42,349 nucleotides of DNA from Marinobacter adhaerens HP15 (GCF_000166295.1 NC_017508.1:1-42349), one strand, 5' to 3'. Positions 1 to 6,251 are shown, counted from the stretch's first letter. Program-made: numbers and translations. Notes: generated by a model from the letters alone, not told the origin.

Positions 1-231
1 GGTTAATCCGTTTCTAGTACATACGATATACCGAAAATTAAGACCGTGCAACATAACGAAGAAAAAAGTTTAGGTAATTTCGTCCTTGAGGCTCACGAGT
101 GAGACACCCGCGAGCCTATATCTTGCCTGTAACGCAACGATCCTTTTCGGTGATTCCGGTGTTGAAAGGCCCGGCAGCCTTTTTAGCCGCTAAAATTTAG
201 CAGCGGCAGGGAGGGATTTATTACAAAAAAG
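1..231 (-). promoter_or_regulatory. trbB promoter region (trbA-trbB spacer)
   Basis: This gene-free stretch lies downstream of trbA and, if the window is circular, directly upstream of trbB. On the minus strand a TTGCAC box (46-51) and a TATCGT box (23-28) are 17 bp apart, giving a plausible sigma70 promoter pointing at trbB across the window junction. A near-palindrome CGATATACCG (24-33) covers the -10 box and is a candidate TrbA operator, because similar sequences occur at oriT and before traG. A perfect KorB site lies at 182-194. A hairpin, AAAGGC/GCCTTT at 165-182, could slow transcription leaving trbA. Promoter assignment is from sequence only. Confidence 0.6.
182..194. promoter_or_regulatory. 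KorB operator (trbB region)
   Basis: Perfect TTTAGCCGCTAAA, the 13-bp KorB operator of IncP-1 plasmids, placed about 150 bp upstream of the predicted trbB promoter. KorB acts at such distances together with TrbA or KorA in RK2. Confidence 0.88.
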
Positions 232-615
232 TCAATAGTCCTTTTGTGTGGTGTCCATGTCCCGCAATTTTTTTCTAGTTTCTTCCCCCCACTTCTTTAC
301 TTGGAAGGCGCGATGCTCAGGAAGTACAGCACAAACACGTTCATAGCCTGCTGGCAAGCTATTTGGCATTTTCCCGCCCGCTAATGCGTCTAGTGCTGCC
401 CGATCCAAGTCGGTTGACTCCAGGAGAAGAGGGAGCGGCGTTTCAAGGGCTGCCGCTATGGCTTCCATCACTTTCAGTGACGGATTAGCCTTACCCGTTG
501 TTAAATCCGACAAAAACGAAATGGAAACGCCAGAGCGTTCCGCAAGCTCGTTTTTGGTCATGTGCCGCTCGTCTAGGATGCGCAGCACGTTAGTAAAGAA
601 GATGAAATTGTACAC
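232..615 (-). CDS. trbA: TrbA, repressor of transfer genes
   Basis: This 127-residue protein is the TrbA family repressor that coordinates the tra and trb operons in IncP-1 plasmids. The N-terminal half is a Cro/C1-type helix-turn-helix (residues about 12-65, containing LAERSGVSISFLSDLTTGKA). The C-terminal part (GYERVCAVLPEHRAF followed by VKKWGEE) resembles the ends of KorA and KlcB in this window, a shared dimerisation module. A GTG start at 615 is chosen because GAGAGG stands just upstream. It is divergent from ssb-trfA, with a KorB site at 638-650 between them, and its usual neighbour trbB is reached by closing the circle. Length is close to the roughly 120 residues of RK2 TrbA. Confidence 0.92.
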   Translation of the reverse strand: MYNFIFFTNVLRILDERHMTKNELAERSGVSISFLSDLTTGKANPSLKVMEAIAAALETPLPLLLESTDLDRAALDALAGGKMPNSLPAGYERVCAVLPEHRAFQVKKWGEETRKKLRDMDTTQKDY

Positions 616-637
616 CTTGCCTCTCTTGTAGGCTGAT

Positions 638-650
638 TTTAGCCGCTAAA
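638..650. promoter_or_regulatory. KorB operator (trbA/ssb-trfA divergent region)
   Basis: Perfect TTTAGCCGCTAAA located just upstream of the -35 box of the ssb-trfA promoter and between it and the trbA start. In RK2 a KorB site in the same place co-represses trfA with KorA. Confidence 0.92.
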
Positions 651-654
651 GTTT

Positions 655-683
655 TTGACTTGGTTTAAAAGTATAGCTATACT
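655..683 (+). promoter_or_regulatory. ssb-trfA promoter with KorA-type operator
   Basis: TTGACT (655-660) and TATACT (678-683) with a 17-bp spacer form a strong sigma70 promoter for ssb-trfA. A 12-bp perfect palindrome GTATAGCTATAC (671-682) covers the -10 box. The same palindrome sits at the same place in the korA promoter (7085-7096), so it is inferred to be the KorA operator. It differs from the RK2 KorA site GTTTAGCTAAAC by one symmetrical change in each arm. Confidence 0.85.
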
Positions 684-713
684 CCCCTTGTCATTACGAA
701 AGGAGACTCTACC

Positions 714-1061
714 ATGAGCCACAATATGTTTCAGTTTATCGGAAATCTTACCCGTGATACAGAGCTACATAACAGCCAGGGCGGCAGCAGTCGCGCAATT
801 TTTGACATTGCTGTTAACAGCACATGGGGCAAGGGAGCTGACAAGAAAGAGAAGACCGATTTTTTCCGCATCAAGTCTTTTGGTGCGATAGCCGACAATG
901 CAGGCCGCTACCTGGGGAAAGGTTCCAAGGTGTTTGTTCAGGGCCGCATTGAAAACACTCGCTTTGAAAAAGATGGCAAAACCGAGTTTGGCACCGACTT
1001 CATTGTAGAAAAGATTGATTACCTAGACACAAAAGCCCCGGAAGGACAACAACAGGGGTAA
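714..1061 (+). CDS. ssb: Single-stranded DNA-binding protein
   Basis: A 115-residue plasmid Ssb that coats single-stranded DNA during replication and transfer. The whole protein is one OB fold: it opens with MSHNMFQFIGNLTRDTE, has the DFFRIKSFG strand, and ends near DYLDTKAP, all typical of IncP-1 Ssb. The acidic DDDIPF-type tail of chromosomal SSB, which recruits partner proteins, is absent; the chain ends EGQQQG. It is the first gene of the ssb-trfA operon, preceded by AAAGGAG, and trfA follows after 48 bp. Control is by the KorA and KorB sites at 638-683. Confidence 0.95.
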   Translation: MSHNMFQFIGNLTRDTELHNSQGGSSRAIFDIAVNSTWGKGADKKEKTDFFRIKSFGAIADNAGRYLGKGSKVFVQGRIENTRFEKDGKTEFGTDFIVEKIDYLDTKAPEGQQQG

Positions 1062-1109
1062 GGCGGTTGCCCCGGCTTGATGCTGGGGTGTTTCCCAGGA
1101 GGGCACTAG

Positions 1110-2240
1110 ATGGCAGATTACTTTAATAAACAAGAATATATCCGAAAGCTGATTGATAGCGGTGTTGAGCCGGACAAAGCGGAAGAAATTGCGTCCAGGA
1201 CCAACTATTATCGGAACCGATCAGCACAAGCGGAGGTTCGCCCAATAGGCGAGGCTATTACCCTGCCGGGTATTCCTGAACCCGAAGCCCCTGCCCTTTC
1301 TGATACGACCAAAGCAAAACAGAACACCACGGAGGCCAGCGACCCGGCCCCGGCTGCCAAGGGGGAAACCATGAGCGACAAGAAGCCAGGGCGAAAAAAA
1401 GGCGCGACGGATGCACTGGCCTCGAAGGTTGACGAAGCCCGGCAAGCAGCGTTGCTAAAACACACTAAACAAGAGATCAAAGACGCTCAGTTATCGTTGT
1501 TCGATATTGCCCCCTGGGGGGATCACATGCGGGCACTGCCGAACGACTACGCCCGCTCGGCGTTGTTCACTGTCCGTAACAAGCGAGCGCCCCGCCTGGC
1601 CCTGCAAAACGAGCCTATCTATAGCATCGGTGACGATGTGAACATTACTTACACAGGCGTAGAGCTACGGGCGGAGGATGACGAGTTGGTATGGCAACAG
1701 GTCATGGAGTATTCCAAGCGTTCGCCTATTGGCGACCCTATCAGCTTTACATTCTATGAGCTGTGTAAGGACTTGGGATGGTCAATCAATGGCCGCTATT
1801 ACAAAAAGGCCGAAGAGTGTTTGTCACGGTTGCAAGCATCGGCCATGCAATTTGAATCCAAACGAGTTGGACGGCTTGAGTCACTGTCACTAATCAGCCG
1901 GTTTCGTGTCCTGGATCGAGGCAAGCGCAATTCTCGATGCCAGGTCATGATTGATGAAGAAATGGTTGTGCTGTTCGCTGGTGATTACTATTCCCGCTTT
2001 ATTTGGGACAAGTACCGTAAGCTGTCCCCCACGGCCCGCCGTATGTTCGATTACTTTGCTTCACACAAGGAGCCGTTCCCGTTGAAACTAGAAACCTTCC
2101 GGCTTATGTGCGGCTCAGAATCAACCAGGGCTAAGAAGTGGCGGGAGCAGGTAGGGGCTGCGTGTGACGAGCTGAGAGAAAGCGGCCTTGTTGCCCATGC
2201 TTGGGTTGCCGGGGAGCAATTGCACTGCAAGCGAAGCTGA
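1110..2240 (+). CDS. trfA: TrfA, plasmid replication initiator
   Basis: TrfA binds the oriV iterons and recruits host replication proteins. The 376-residue sequence follows RK2 TrfA closely from about residue 110: AALLKHTKQ, QLSLFDIAPW (the known beta-clamp binding motif QLSLF), ARSALFT, FTFYELCKDLGWSINGRYY and LSPTARRMFDYF, in two winged-helix domains. A second start at ATG 1371 (codon 88), preceded by GGGGGA, would give a shorter form of 289 residues like the second TrfA of RK2; the region before it is poorly conserved. A rho-independent terminator follows at once (2268-2290), and oriV lies directly downstream, so initiator and origin are adjacent here. Confidence 0.97.
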   Translation: MADYFNKQEYIRKLIDSGVEPDKAEEIASRTNYYRNRSAQAEVRPIGEAITLPGIPEPEAPALSDTTKAKQNTTEASDPAPAAKGETMSDKKPGRKKGATDALASKVDEARQAALLKHTKQEIKDAQLSLFDIAPWGDHMRALPNDYARSALFTVRNKRAPRLALQNEPIYSIGDDVNITYTGVELRAEDDELVWQQVMEYSKRSPIGDPISFTFYELCKDLGWSINGRYYKKAEECLSRLQASAMQFESKRVGRLESLSLISRFRVLDRGKRNSRCQVMIDEEMVVLFAGDYYSRFIWDKYRKLSPTARRMFDYFASHKEPFPLKLETFRLMCGSESTRAKKWREQVGAACDELRESGLVAHAWVAGEQLHCKRS

Positions 2241-2267
2241 TGGCCATCATGGCCACGCATCGAGAAC

Positions 2268-2290
2268 AAAGGGGCTGCGGCCCCTTTTTT
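2268..2290 (+). terminator. Terminator of ssb-trfA
   Basis: Stem AAAGGGGC (2268-2275), loop TGCG, stem GCCCCTTT (2280-2287), running into a T tract. It separates trfA transcription from oriV. Confidence 0.9.
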
Positions 2291-2346
2291 GTTGCTTTAT
2301 GAGGGGCTAAGCCTGTGGGTAGGCTATGGGGATAAATATTGTTGGT

Positions 2347-2417
2347 TGACATATGAGGGGCGTTAGTTGACATATGAGGGGCCAGCGGACTAGGCGCACT
2401 ACTGACACTTGAAGGGC
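2347..2417 (+). repeat. oriV upstream iterons (three copies)
   Basis: Three 15-bp copies at 2347-2361, 2368-2382 and 2403-2417. The first two are identical to each other and carry ATA in place of the core ACT; the third has AAGGGC. In RK2 iterons outside the core are dispensable for firing but help copy-number control; the same is inferred here. Confidence 0.9.
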
Positions 2418-2480
2418 CAGCTTGAAAAACACCCCTTCCCTGGCGTCCAAACCTGGCGAAAGCCAGACCTTGGCTAAGAG

Positions 2481-2489
2481 TTATCCACA
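2481..2489 (+). promoter_or_regulatory. DnaA box in oriV
   Basis: TTATCCACA, a perfect consensus DnaA binding site, is positioned 41 bp before the core iteron cluster. I did not find a second equally good copy nearby. Confidence 0.8.
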
Positions 2490-2529
2490 TTTCATAGGTA
2501 TAACCCTGTTAGTAACCCCGTTACGCTAT

Positions 2530-2635
2530 TGACACTTGAGGGGCGCACCTATTGACACTTGAGGGGCGGGTTTACTGACACTTGAGGGGCAAAATACTGA
2601 CACTTGAGGGGCGGGTTTACTGACACTTGAGGGGC
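2530..2635 (+). repeat. oriV core iteron cluster (five copies)
   Basis: Five identical TGACACTTGAGGGGC copies at 2530-2544, 2553-2567, 2576-2590, 2598-2612 and 2621-2635. Same-face phasing matches the TrfA binding array of RK2. Confidence 0.95.
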
Positions 2636-2750
2636 GGGGGTGATCCTAAAAAACCAATAAAAACAAAGCGTTATAATCGTTTTTTAGCCCCTCTAACCTT
2701 CTTTTAACCCTTTATATACCAATAATATAACCATTTATTTATAACCAATT

Positions 2751-3138
2751 GGGCGAAAAACACTCATTTGGCGAGAAAAAACCGAAAAGCGAAAACCGGC
2801 CCCCGAAGGGGGGAGACCCCCCCTTCTCAATCCCTCCCGGTCGCTGCGCTCCCTCCCATCCCCCCAGGGGCAAGCCCCTCGGCCGCTTCGCGTCCTCACC
2901 CCATTGAATCGTGCGTTTACGCTGCGCTATGCCCAAAGGGGCTACCGCCCCTCTGGACTCCCCGATTGTCAAAGACCGTGCCCCCTGGAGCCTCTGAGGC
3001 AATCCTAAACTATTGAGCAAGTTGGGAAGTTCGTTTGTTTGTACGCCAAGGAAAGGAGGCGGCCAGATCGGAGCTTGAATCAGCCCCTCAAATGTCAATG
3101 AAACCCTTTAAAAATGGGGCTTGTAGGACAATTTGCCC
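2751..3138. other. G+C-rich flank of oriV, no convincing gene
   Basis: After the A+T-rich part of oriV the sequence becomes G+C-rich with runs such as CCCCCGAAGGGGGG near 2801-2815. Open frames here on both strands lack a ribosome site and look like by-products of composition. A single inverted iteron is at 3083-3097. In RK2 a G+C-rich block next to the A+T-rich region is also part of oriV. Confidence 0.6.
3083..3097 (-). repeat. Outlying iteron, inverted
   Basis: On the minus strand this reads TGACATTTGAGGGGC, one base from the core iteron, and is about 450 bp from the cluster in the opposite direction. The same variant occurs on the plus strand at 3524-3538. Confidence 0.85.
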
Positions 3139-3220
3139 TTGACAAGATAGGGCATTTTGCCCTATTATTATAAACAGAAGGCCGGGCAAGTCGCCAAGGT
3201 CAACAACCGGAGAATTTCCG
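3139..3220 (+). promoter_or_regulatory. KorC-type promoter and leader, copy 1
   Basis: TTGACA (3139-3144) and TATTAT (3163-3168) with 18-bp spacing flank a perfect 17-bp palindrome TAGGGCATTTTGCCCTA (3148-3164), matching the KorC operator type of IncP-1 plasmids. The transcribed leader continues with GCCGGGC, GGTCAACAACCGG and AGAATTTCCG up to the ATG at 3221. Nearly the same cassette precedes 3973, 4391 and 6332. A weaker second half-operator (TAGGACAATTTGCCCTT, 3124-3140) overlaps the -35 box. Confidence 0.85.
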
Positions 3221-3526
3221 ATGACGATTTACACTTACACCCCTGATCTAACACGCCCCCTGTGCCCTACTTGCGGCGCTCCTGTTCCCCAAGATACCGA
3301 CACCCCAGAAACACCGTGGCAAGGCACCTGCCGTGCCGGTCACACGTTCACATTCCAGCTTGAGAGCGAGGGCGAATGGTTGGAGGACTCCAAGAGCGGA
3401 CGATTCAGCCGCGTTGCTACCGAGCCAGAAGAGTCAACTTGGATTTGCAACGAATGCGGAGAAGCTGGGGCCGATCCTTACGAGGCCGGTTGTGTCGAAT
3501 GCGGCGCTGAGCCTGACTTTCATTGA
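3221..3526 (+). CDS. Small double zinc-ribbon protein, function unknown
   Basis: A 101-residue protein I do not recognise by name. It has two cysteine clusters. One is CPTCGAP near residues 14-20 with a later CRAGH. The second is CNECGEAGADPYEAGCVECG near residues 77-96, a CxxC-x11-CxxC zinc-ribbon or rubredoxin-like knuckle. The chain is acidic and has no membrane segment. It is expressed from a KorC-type promoter with the same leader and ribosome site (CGGAGAA) as klcA, so it belongs to the KorC regulon. Its stop codon is the first three bases of an iteron at 3524. It could bind DNA or another protein; no function is assigned. Confidence 0.8.
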   Translation: MTIYTYTPDLTRPLCPTCGAPVPQDTDTPETPWQGTCRAGHTFTFQLESEGEWLEDSKSGRFSRVATEPEESTWICNECGEAGADPYEAGCVECGAEPDFH

Positions 3527-3538
3527 CATTTGAGGGGC
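3524..3538 (+). repeat. Outlying iteron overlapping a stop codon
   Basis: TGACATTTGAGGGGC starts on the TGA stop of the preceding gene. It is the same variant as at 3083-3097 but in the opposite orientation, so the two bracket the first KorC cassette and its gene. Confidence 0.85.
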
Positions 3539-3573
3539 GGGCGAAAGCCTGCCCTACCAGCCAAGGGGGCATT

Positions 3574-3840
3574 ATGAAACAGAAAACTTTTATGCAAATG
3601 TTTCGGGAGTGGGAACGAATGGGCGGGCGAGTTCGGGCCAGTCTGGATCGCCGCTGTGTTGAACGGTTTGGCTACCAAACAGCTCTAGCATTCGACCGTT
3701 ACGACAGCATCAAGCACGCTATAGCTGGATGCACTATCCATACGCGGATTAACTACAGAGCTGCGGCCACTAAGGCGCTAGGGGAGCAGTGGCGAGGCCG
3801 AAGCCTGGAACTAAACCGTATGTGGCGGAACTGGAGCTAA
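3574..3840 (+). CDS. Hypothetical basic protein, 88 residues
   Basis: Starting at ATG 3574, with AAGGGGG upstream, this gives an 88-residue basic protein (MKQKTFMQMFREWERMGGRV at the start) that I do not recognise. It is rich in Arg, Trp and Tyr, has no signal or membrane segment, and is probably mostly helical. It follows the zinc-ribbon gene by 47 bp without its own obvious promoter, so the two are probably one KorC-controlled transcript. Its stop codon is inside the terminator stem at 3839-3859. A longer frame opening at 3523 has no ribosome site and would run through the iteron. Confidence 0.65.
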   Translation: MKQKTFMQMFREWERMGGRVRASLDRRCVERFGYQTALAFDRYDSIKHAIAGCTIHTRINYRAAATKALGEQWRGRSLELNRMWRNWS

Positions 3841-3859
3841 GGGGCGCGTCCCCTTTTTT
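3839..3859 (+). terminator. Terminator after the first KorC unit
   Basis: AAGGGG (3839-3844), loop CGCGT, CCCCTT (3850-3855), then a T run. It closes the 3221-3840 unit. Confidence 0.85.
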
Positions 3860-3875
3860 CGGTCCACCCATCAAT

Positions 3876-3972
3876 TAGGGCAATTTGCCCTTGACAAGAT
3901 AGGGCATTTTGACCTATTGTTATAAACAGAAGGCCGGGTAAGTCGCCCAGGTCAATAACCGGAGAATTTCCG
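3876..3972 (+). promoter_or_regulatory. KorC-type promoter and leader, copy 2 (double operator)
   Basis: TTGACA (3891-3896) and TATTGT (3915-3920), 18 bp apart, drive the gene at 3973. Two operator-like palindromes are present: TAGGGCAATTTGCCCTT (3876-3892, 16 of 17 against a perfect site) before and over the -35 box, and TAGGGCATTTTGACCTA (3900-3916, one mismatch) in the spacer. The leader is almost identical to copies 1 and 3, ending CGGAGAATTTCCG before the ATG. Confidence 0.82.
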
Positions 3973-4269
3973 ATGAACGTATCAGTTAAAGAATTTCGCA
4001 ACTCAGTTGATCACCTGTACCGCATGGCAAACGTGGATTATCACGCCTGCGTTGGTGCCCAGGAGCTTCGCTATTGGGTTGAGCGTGTCGAGCGCGTTAT
4101 TGGGCTTGTCGAAGCCCTGGAGTGCAAACGGGCGAAGCCTGCCGACCGAGAAGAGCACGGGAAGAGCTTGGAAGCGGCTCACAAACGCCTAGAGCAAGCC
4201 GCGAAACGGATTCAGGAGCTGGAGCAGCCCGAACCGAAGAAGCCGACACTAACCCTTTGTGTTCACTAA
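3973..4269 (+). CDS. Hypothetical helical protein of the KorC regulon
   Basis: A 98-residue protein starting at ATG 3973, right after the conserved KorC leader. I do not recognise the family. Residues about 30-88 are highly charged with heptad-like Leu/Val/Ala spacing (WVERVERVIGLVEALE and later LEAAHKRLEQAAKRIQELE), so a helical hairpin or coiled coil is likely. KleA, another product of this regulon, is also a small helical protein, but I see no convincing alignment between them. The gene is monocistronic: its own promoter precedes it and a strong terminator follows at 4271-4298. Confidence 0.75.
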   Translation: MNVSVKEFRNSVDHLYRMANVDYHACVGAQELRYWVERVERVIGLVEALECKRAKPADREEHGKSLEAAHKRLEQAAKRIQELEQPEPKKPTLTLCVH

Positions 4270-4270
4270 A

Positions 4271-4298
4271 AAAAAGCCCGGTTTAACCGGGTTTTTTT
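4271..4298 (+). terminator. Terminator before klcA
   Basis: CCCGG TTTAA CCGGG (4277-4291), preceded by an A run and followed by seven T, a textbook rho-independent terminator. Confidence 0.92.
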
Positions 4299-4309
4299 AT
4301 GCTTGCCTA

Positions 4310-4390
4310 TTGACTAATTAGGGCAAAATGCCCTATTATACATATCGAAGGCCGGGCACACCGCCCAGGTCAATAACCGGAGAATTTCCG
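4310..4390 (+). promoter_or_regulatory. klcA promoter with KorC operator, copy 3
   Basis: TTGACT (4310-4315) and TATTAT (4334-4339), 18 bp apart, with the perfect palindrome TAGGGCAAAATGCCCTA (4319-4335) between and overlapping the -10 box. The leader contains a small hairpin GGGC-ACACC-GCCC and ends CGGAGAATTTCCG before ATG 4391. RK2 klcA is known to be KorC-controlled from an equivalent site. Confidence 0.9.
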
Positions 4391-4825
4391 ATGACTGATA
4401 CAACCGATTACACCCCTGTTACTGCTTCCCTGGTCGCAGAAGATAACCGCATGGGGTTTTACCCTGCTGCATTTGGTGAAGCTCGCATGATGCGCGGCGA
4501 AGCCCTGGTGCTGGGTTACATGGGTAATCTTTCCCAGGACTACAAAGGCGCGTTCTGGCACTTCTATACCCTATCGAACGGCGGCTATTACATGGCTCCT
4601 GCGATTGATACCGAAATGCACCTGGAGGTTTCAGGTAACTGGTTTTCTGGCTCTATGTCGGCTGACGCGGCGGGGATCGTAGCCACGTTGTTCGCATTTG
4701 GACACCTTGCAGCCGAAGCCCAGGGCACCGCCGAGGGTGACGCCCTGATTGACCGCTATCACTTCCTGAGAGAGTACGCCCTTGATCACGCGGAAGCCGC
4801 TGCGATCCTTGGCGCTATCGACTGA
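4391..4825 (+). CDS. klcA: KlcA, ArdB-type antirestriction protein
   Basis: A 144-residue member of the ArdB/KlcA family, which protects incoming plasmid DNA from type I restriction. The start at ATG 4391 is set by the conserved leader. Family-typical stretches are MGFYPAAFG near the N-terminus, the central aromatic segment AFWHFYTLSNGGYYMAP, LEVSGNWFSGSMSADAAGI, and the end near DRYHFLREYALDHAEAAAI. It is cytoplasmic with no signal. It is the first gene of the klcA-klcB-korC operon, whose last gene encodes the repressor of this same promoter, a negative-feedback loop. Confidence 0.94.
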   Translation: MTDTTDYTPVTASLVAEDNRMGFYPAAFGEARMMRGEALVLGYMGNLSQDYKGAFWHFYTLSNGGYYMAPAIDTEMHLEVSGNWFSGSMSADAAGIVATLFAFGHLAAEAQGTAEGDALIDRYHFLREYALDHAEAAAILGAID

Positions 4826-4865
4826 TAGGAGAGGCCCCGGCGCAAGCTGGGGCCATTGTGTGGCG

Positions 4866-5933
4866 ATGATGAATAAGAGAGACGAGCAAGCGGCGAAGCT
4901 GGCCGCCTCGATGCCCGACGAACAAACCGCGTTGCTGGACTTGGCTGCCGGGGCCGTGAATGACCTGCACGCTGCTGTACTGGTCGATGATGCAGAAAGG
5001 GTTGCCGGGGCAATGGCCCGGTATGAGGCGGTTATCTGGAAAATGAACGGCGGCACCTTCTTTGGATGCAACGCGGATTCCGATTCACCTGGTAACGTGG
5101 TTGAAAGACATTGCCAGGCTGATACCGGGGCGGTTCCTAAATGGGGTCAGAAAGGGGCGTTTGTTTCTGTTGTCGATGGTATGCGTGTCTTGGTCGAGTT
5201 TGGCAGCCTTGGCAGCCAGGGAACCGCTCATTTTTCTTTTCATGCGGTAGACCTGGACGCCTGGTTTATATCAGAGACAGGGTATCGGTCCCACTTCGAC
5301 GGCCTGCGGTTTGGCTCGACAGTGGAAGAGGCTGCAAAAGCCATACTGGTTGATTACCTCAAGGACAAACGGCCAGAGATTGGAACGGAAGATAGGGACC
5401 GGCTTTCTCGATCCCCCCTCCCCGCCGTTCTGGCTTCCCTGGAGCCGCCTGCGCGACGTTCTCCAGCAACCCTTGACGTACCCCCTGGTTACGCTCTTGT
5501 GGACGTTGTGCTGCCTCCACAGAAGGCATTTATTGCGCGGAAGTGGGCCAAGGAAGCACAAGCAAAGATCGAAGCGGACAAGCCGACAAAGGAGCTGCCG
5601 GAAATAGAGCCGGAGGCCGCAAAACCAAGAGCGGCTAAAGCCGCGAAAATGAACGCCAGGGAAGAAACTAGACGATTTAAACCTGGGCAGCGATGCCAGA
5701 TTGTTAGCGTCCATCATCCTGTATTTGAAAAGGATATAGGCAAGTTCGTTATTATCACGAAATTGTCCCCTCACACCTCCCAGGTATGGGCGCACGACGA
5801 CGAGCCGACAAAGTACCGAATCAATCGGAACGGGCGGCGCGTTGTTCAGTTCAACCCTAAATCGGTGCATACGATCTACAGCTTTGATCAATTGCGCCCC
5901 GTAATAGACACAGGAGAAACAAACAATGAGTGA
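4866..5933 (+). CDS. klcB: KlcB-like protein
   Basis: About 355 residues from ATG 4866 (4869 is an alternative; no ribosome site is strong enough to decide). Position between klcA and korC identifies it as KlcB, whose biochemical role is not established. The N-terminal half is not recognisable to me. Around residues 210-238 the segment GYALVDVVLPPQKAF with ARKWAKEA closely resembles the C-terminal modules of KorA (GYERVTAILPEHQAF) and TrbA in this window, suggesting hetero- or homodimer contacts. A charged Lys/Glu/Ala linker follows, then a C-terminal domain beginning near FKPGQRCQIVSV that looks like a small beta-barrel. It overlaps korC by 8 bp. Confidence 0.8.
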   Translation: MMNKRDEQAAKLAASMPDEQTALLDLAAGAVNDLHAAVLVDDAERVAGAMARYEAVIWKMNGGTFFGCNADSDSPGNVVERHCQADTGAVPKWGQKGAFVSVVDGMRVLVEFGSLGSQGTAHFSFHAVDLDAWFISETGYRSHFDGLRFGSTVEEAAKAILVDYLKDKRPEIGTEDRDRLSRSPLPAVLASLEPPARRSPATLDVPPGYALVDVVLPPQKAFIARKWAKEAQAKIEADKPTKELPEIEPEAAKPRAAKAAKMNAREETRRFKPGQRCQIVSVHHPVFEKDIGKFVIITKLSPHTSQVWAHDDEPTKYRINRNGRRVVQFNPKSVHTIYSFDQLRPVIDTGETNNE

Positions 5934-6180
5934 CCCGAATATTAGACTTGAATGCCTGCGTCCTGCTGAAAAGTGGGAGCGCCCGACAGGCGAGGAAATC
6001 CGCGAAGTGTTGCGGTTGGCTGAATTGACAGGCGGCGGAGCGGCCAGAAAAGTCGGGCTTGGGCAGAAGGGAGACAGAACGGTGCGCCGCTGGATTGGCG
6101 AGGAAACGCACATTCCTTATGCCGCGTGGGCATTGCTTTGTGACATGGCCGGGCTGGGCAAAATTTGGGAAGAGAGTTGA
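5926..6180 (+). CDS. korC: KorC repressor
   Basis: An 84-residue DNA-binding repressor, the usual length for IncP-1 KorC. Its sequence fits the family: NIRLECLRPAEKW at the start, then a helix-turn-helix in GGGAARKVGLGQKGDRTVRR, then HIPYAAWALLCDMAGLG. It starts inside the end of klcB after CAGGAGAAAC, so translation is probably coupled. Its expected targets are the palindromes TAGGGCNNNNTGCCCTA at 3148, 4319 and 6261 and the imperfect pair at 3876-3916. A KorB site follows at 6212-6224. Confidence 0.93.
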   Translation: MSDPNIRLECLRPAEKWERPTGEEIREVLRLAELTGGGAARKVGLGQKGDRTVRRWIGEETHIPYAAWALLCDMAGLGKIWEES

Positions 6181-6211
6181 ACGCCAGGAAGGAAAGGCTT
6201 GGAATTGTGAT

Positions 6212-6224
6212 TTTAGCCGCTAAA
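6212..6224. promoter_or_regulatory. KorB operator (korC-kleA spacer)
   Basis: Perfect TTTAGCCGCTAAA, 27 bp upstream of the kleA -35 box, so KorB probably works with KorC on kleA. Confidence 0.9.
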
Positions 6225-6251
6225 ATGTTTCGATAAATCGGAATTTTCCGC

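Larger units (their letters stand above)
2347..2750 (+). other. oriV, vegetative replication origin
   Basis: This gene-free stretch has the architecture of an IncP-1 oriV. Eight direct iterons with consensus TGACACTTGAGGGGC start at 2347, 2368, 2403, 2530, 2553, 2576, 2598 and 2621. The last five are spaced 22-23 bp, two helix turns, and form the core cluster. The first two read TGACATATGAGGGGC and the third has one change. A perfect DnaA box TTATCCACA lies at 2481-2489 between the two groups. An A+T-rich stretch (about 2641-2750), the likely opening region, follows the core. Two outlying iterons are annotated separately. Confidence 0.95.

Noticed and set aside
2347..2635. Regularly spaced short repeats that could suggest a CRISPR array
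   Set aside because: Repeats are 15 bp with 7-8 bp gaps in the core and match IncP-1 iterons; no cas genes are present.
2739..3098. Open frames on both strands (2768-3016 plus, 2739-3098 minus) in the G+C-rich part of oriV
   Set aside because: No ribosome site, odd Pro/Arg-rich composition, and they lie over origin sequence and, on minus, an iteron. Treated as by-products of base composition.
5271..6113. A 280-codon minus-strand frame opposite klcB and korC
   Set aside because: It is the antisense shadow of two well-supported genes, with no ribosome site or recognisable protein.
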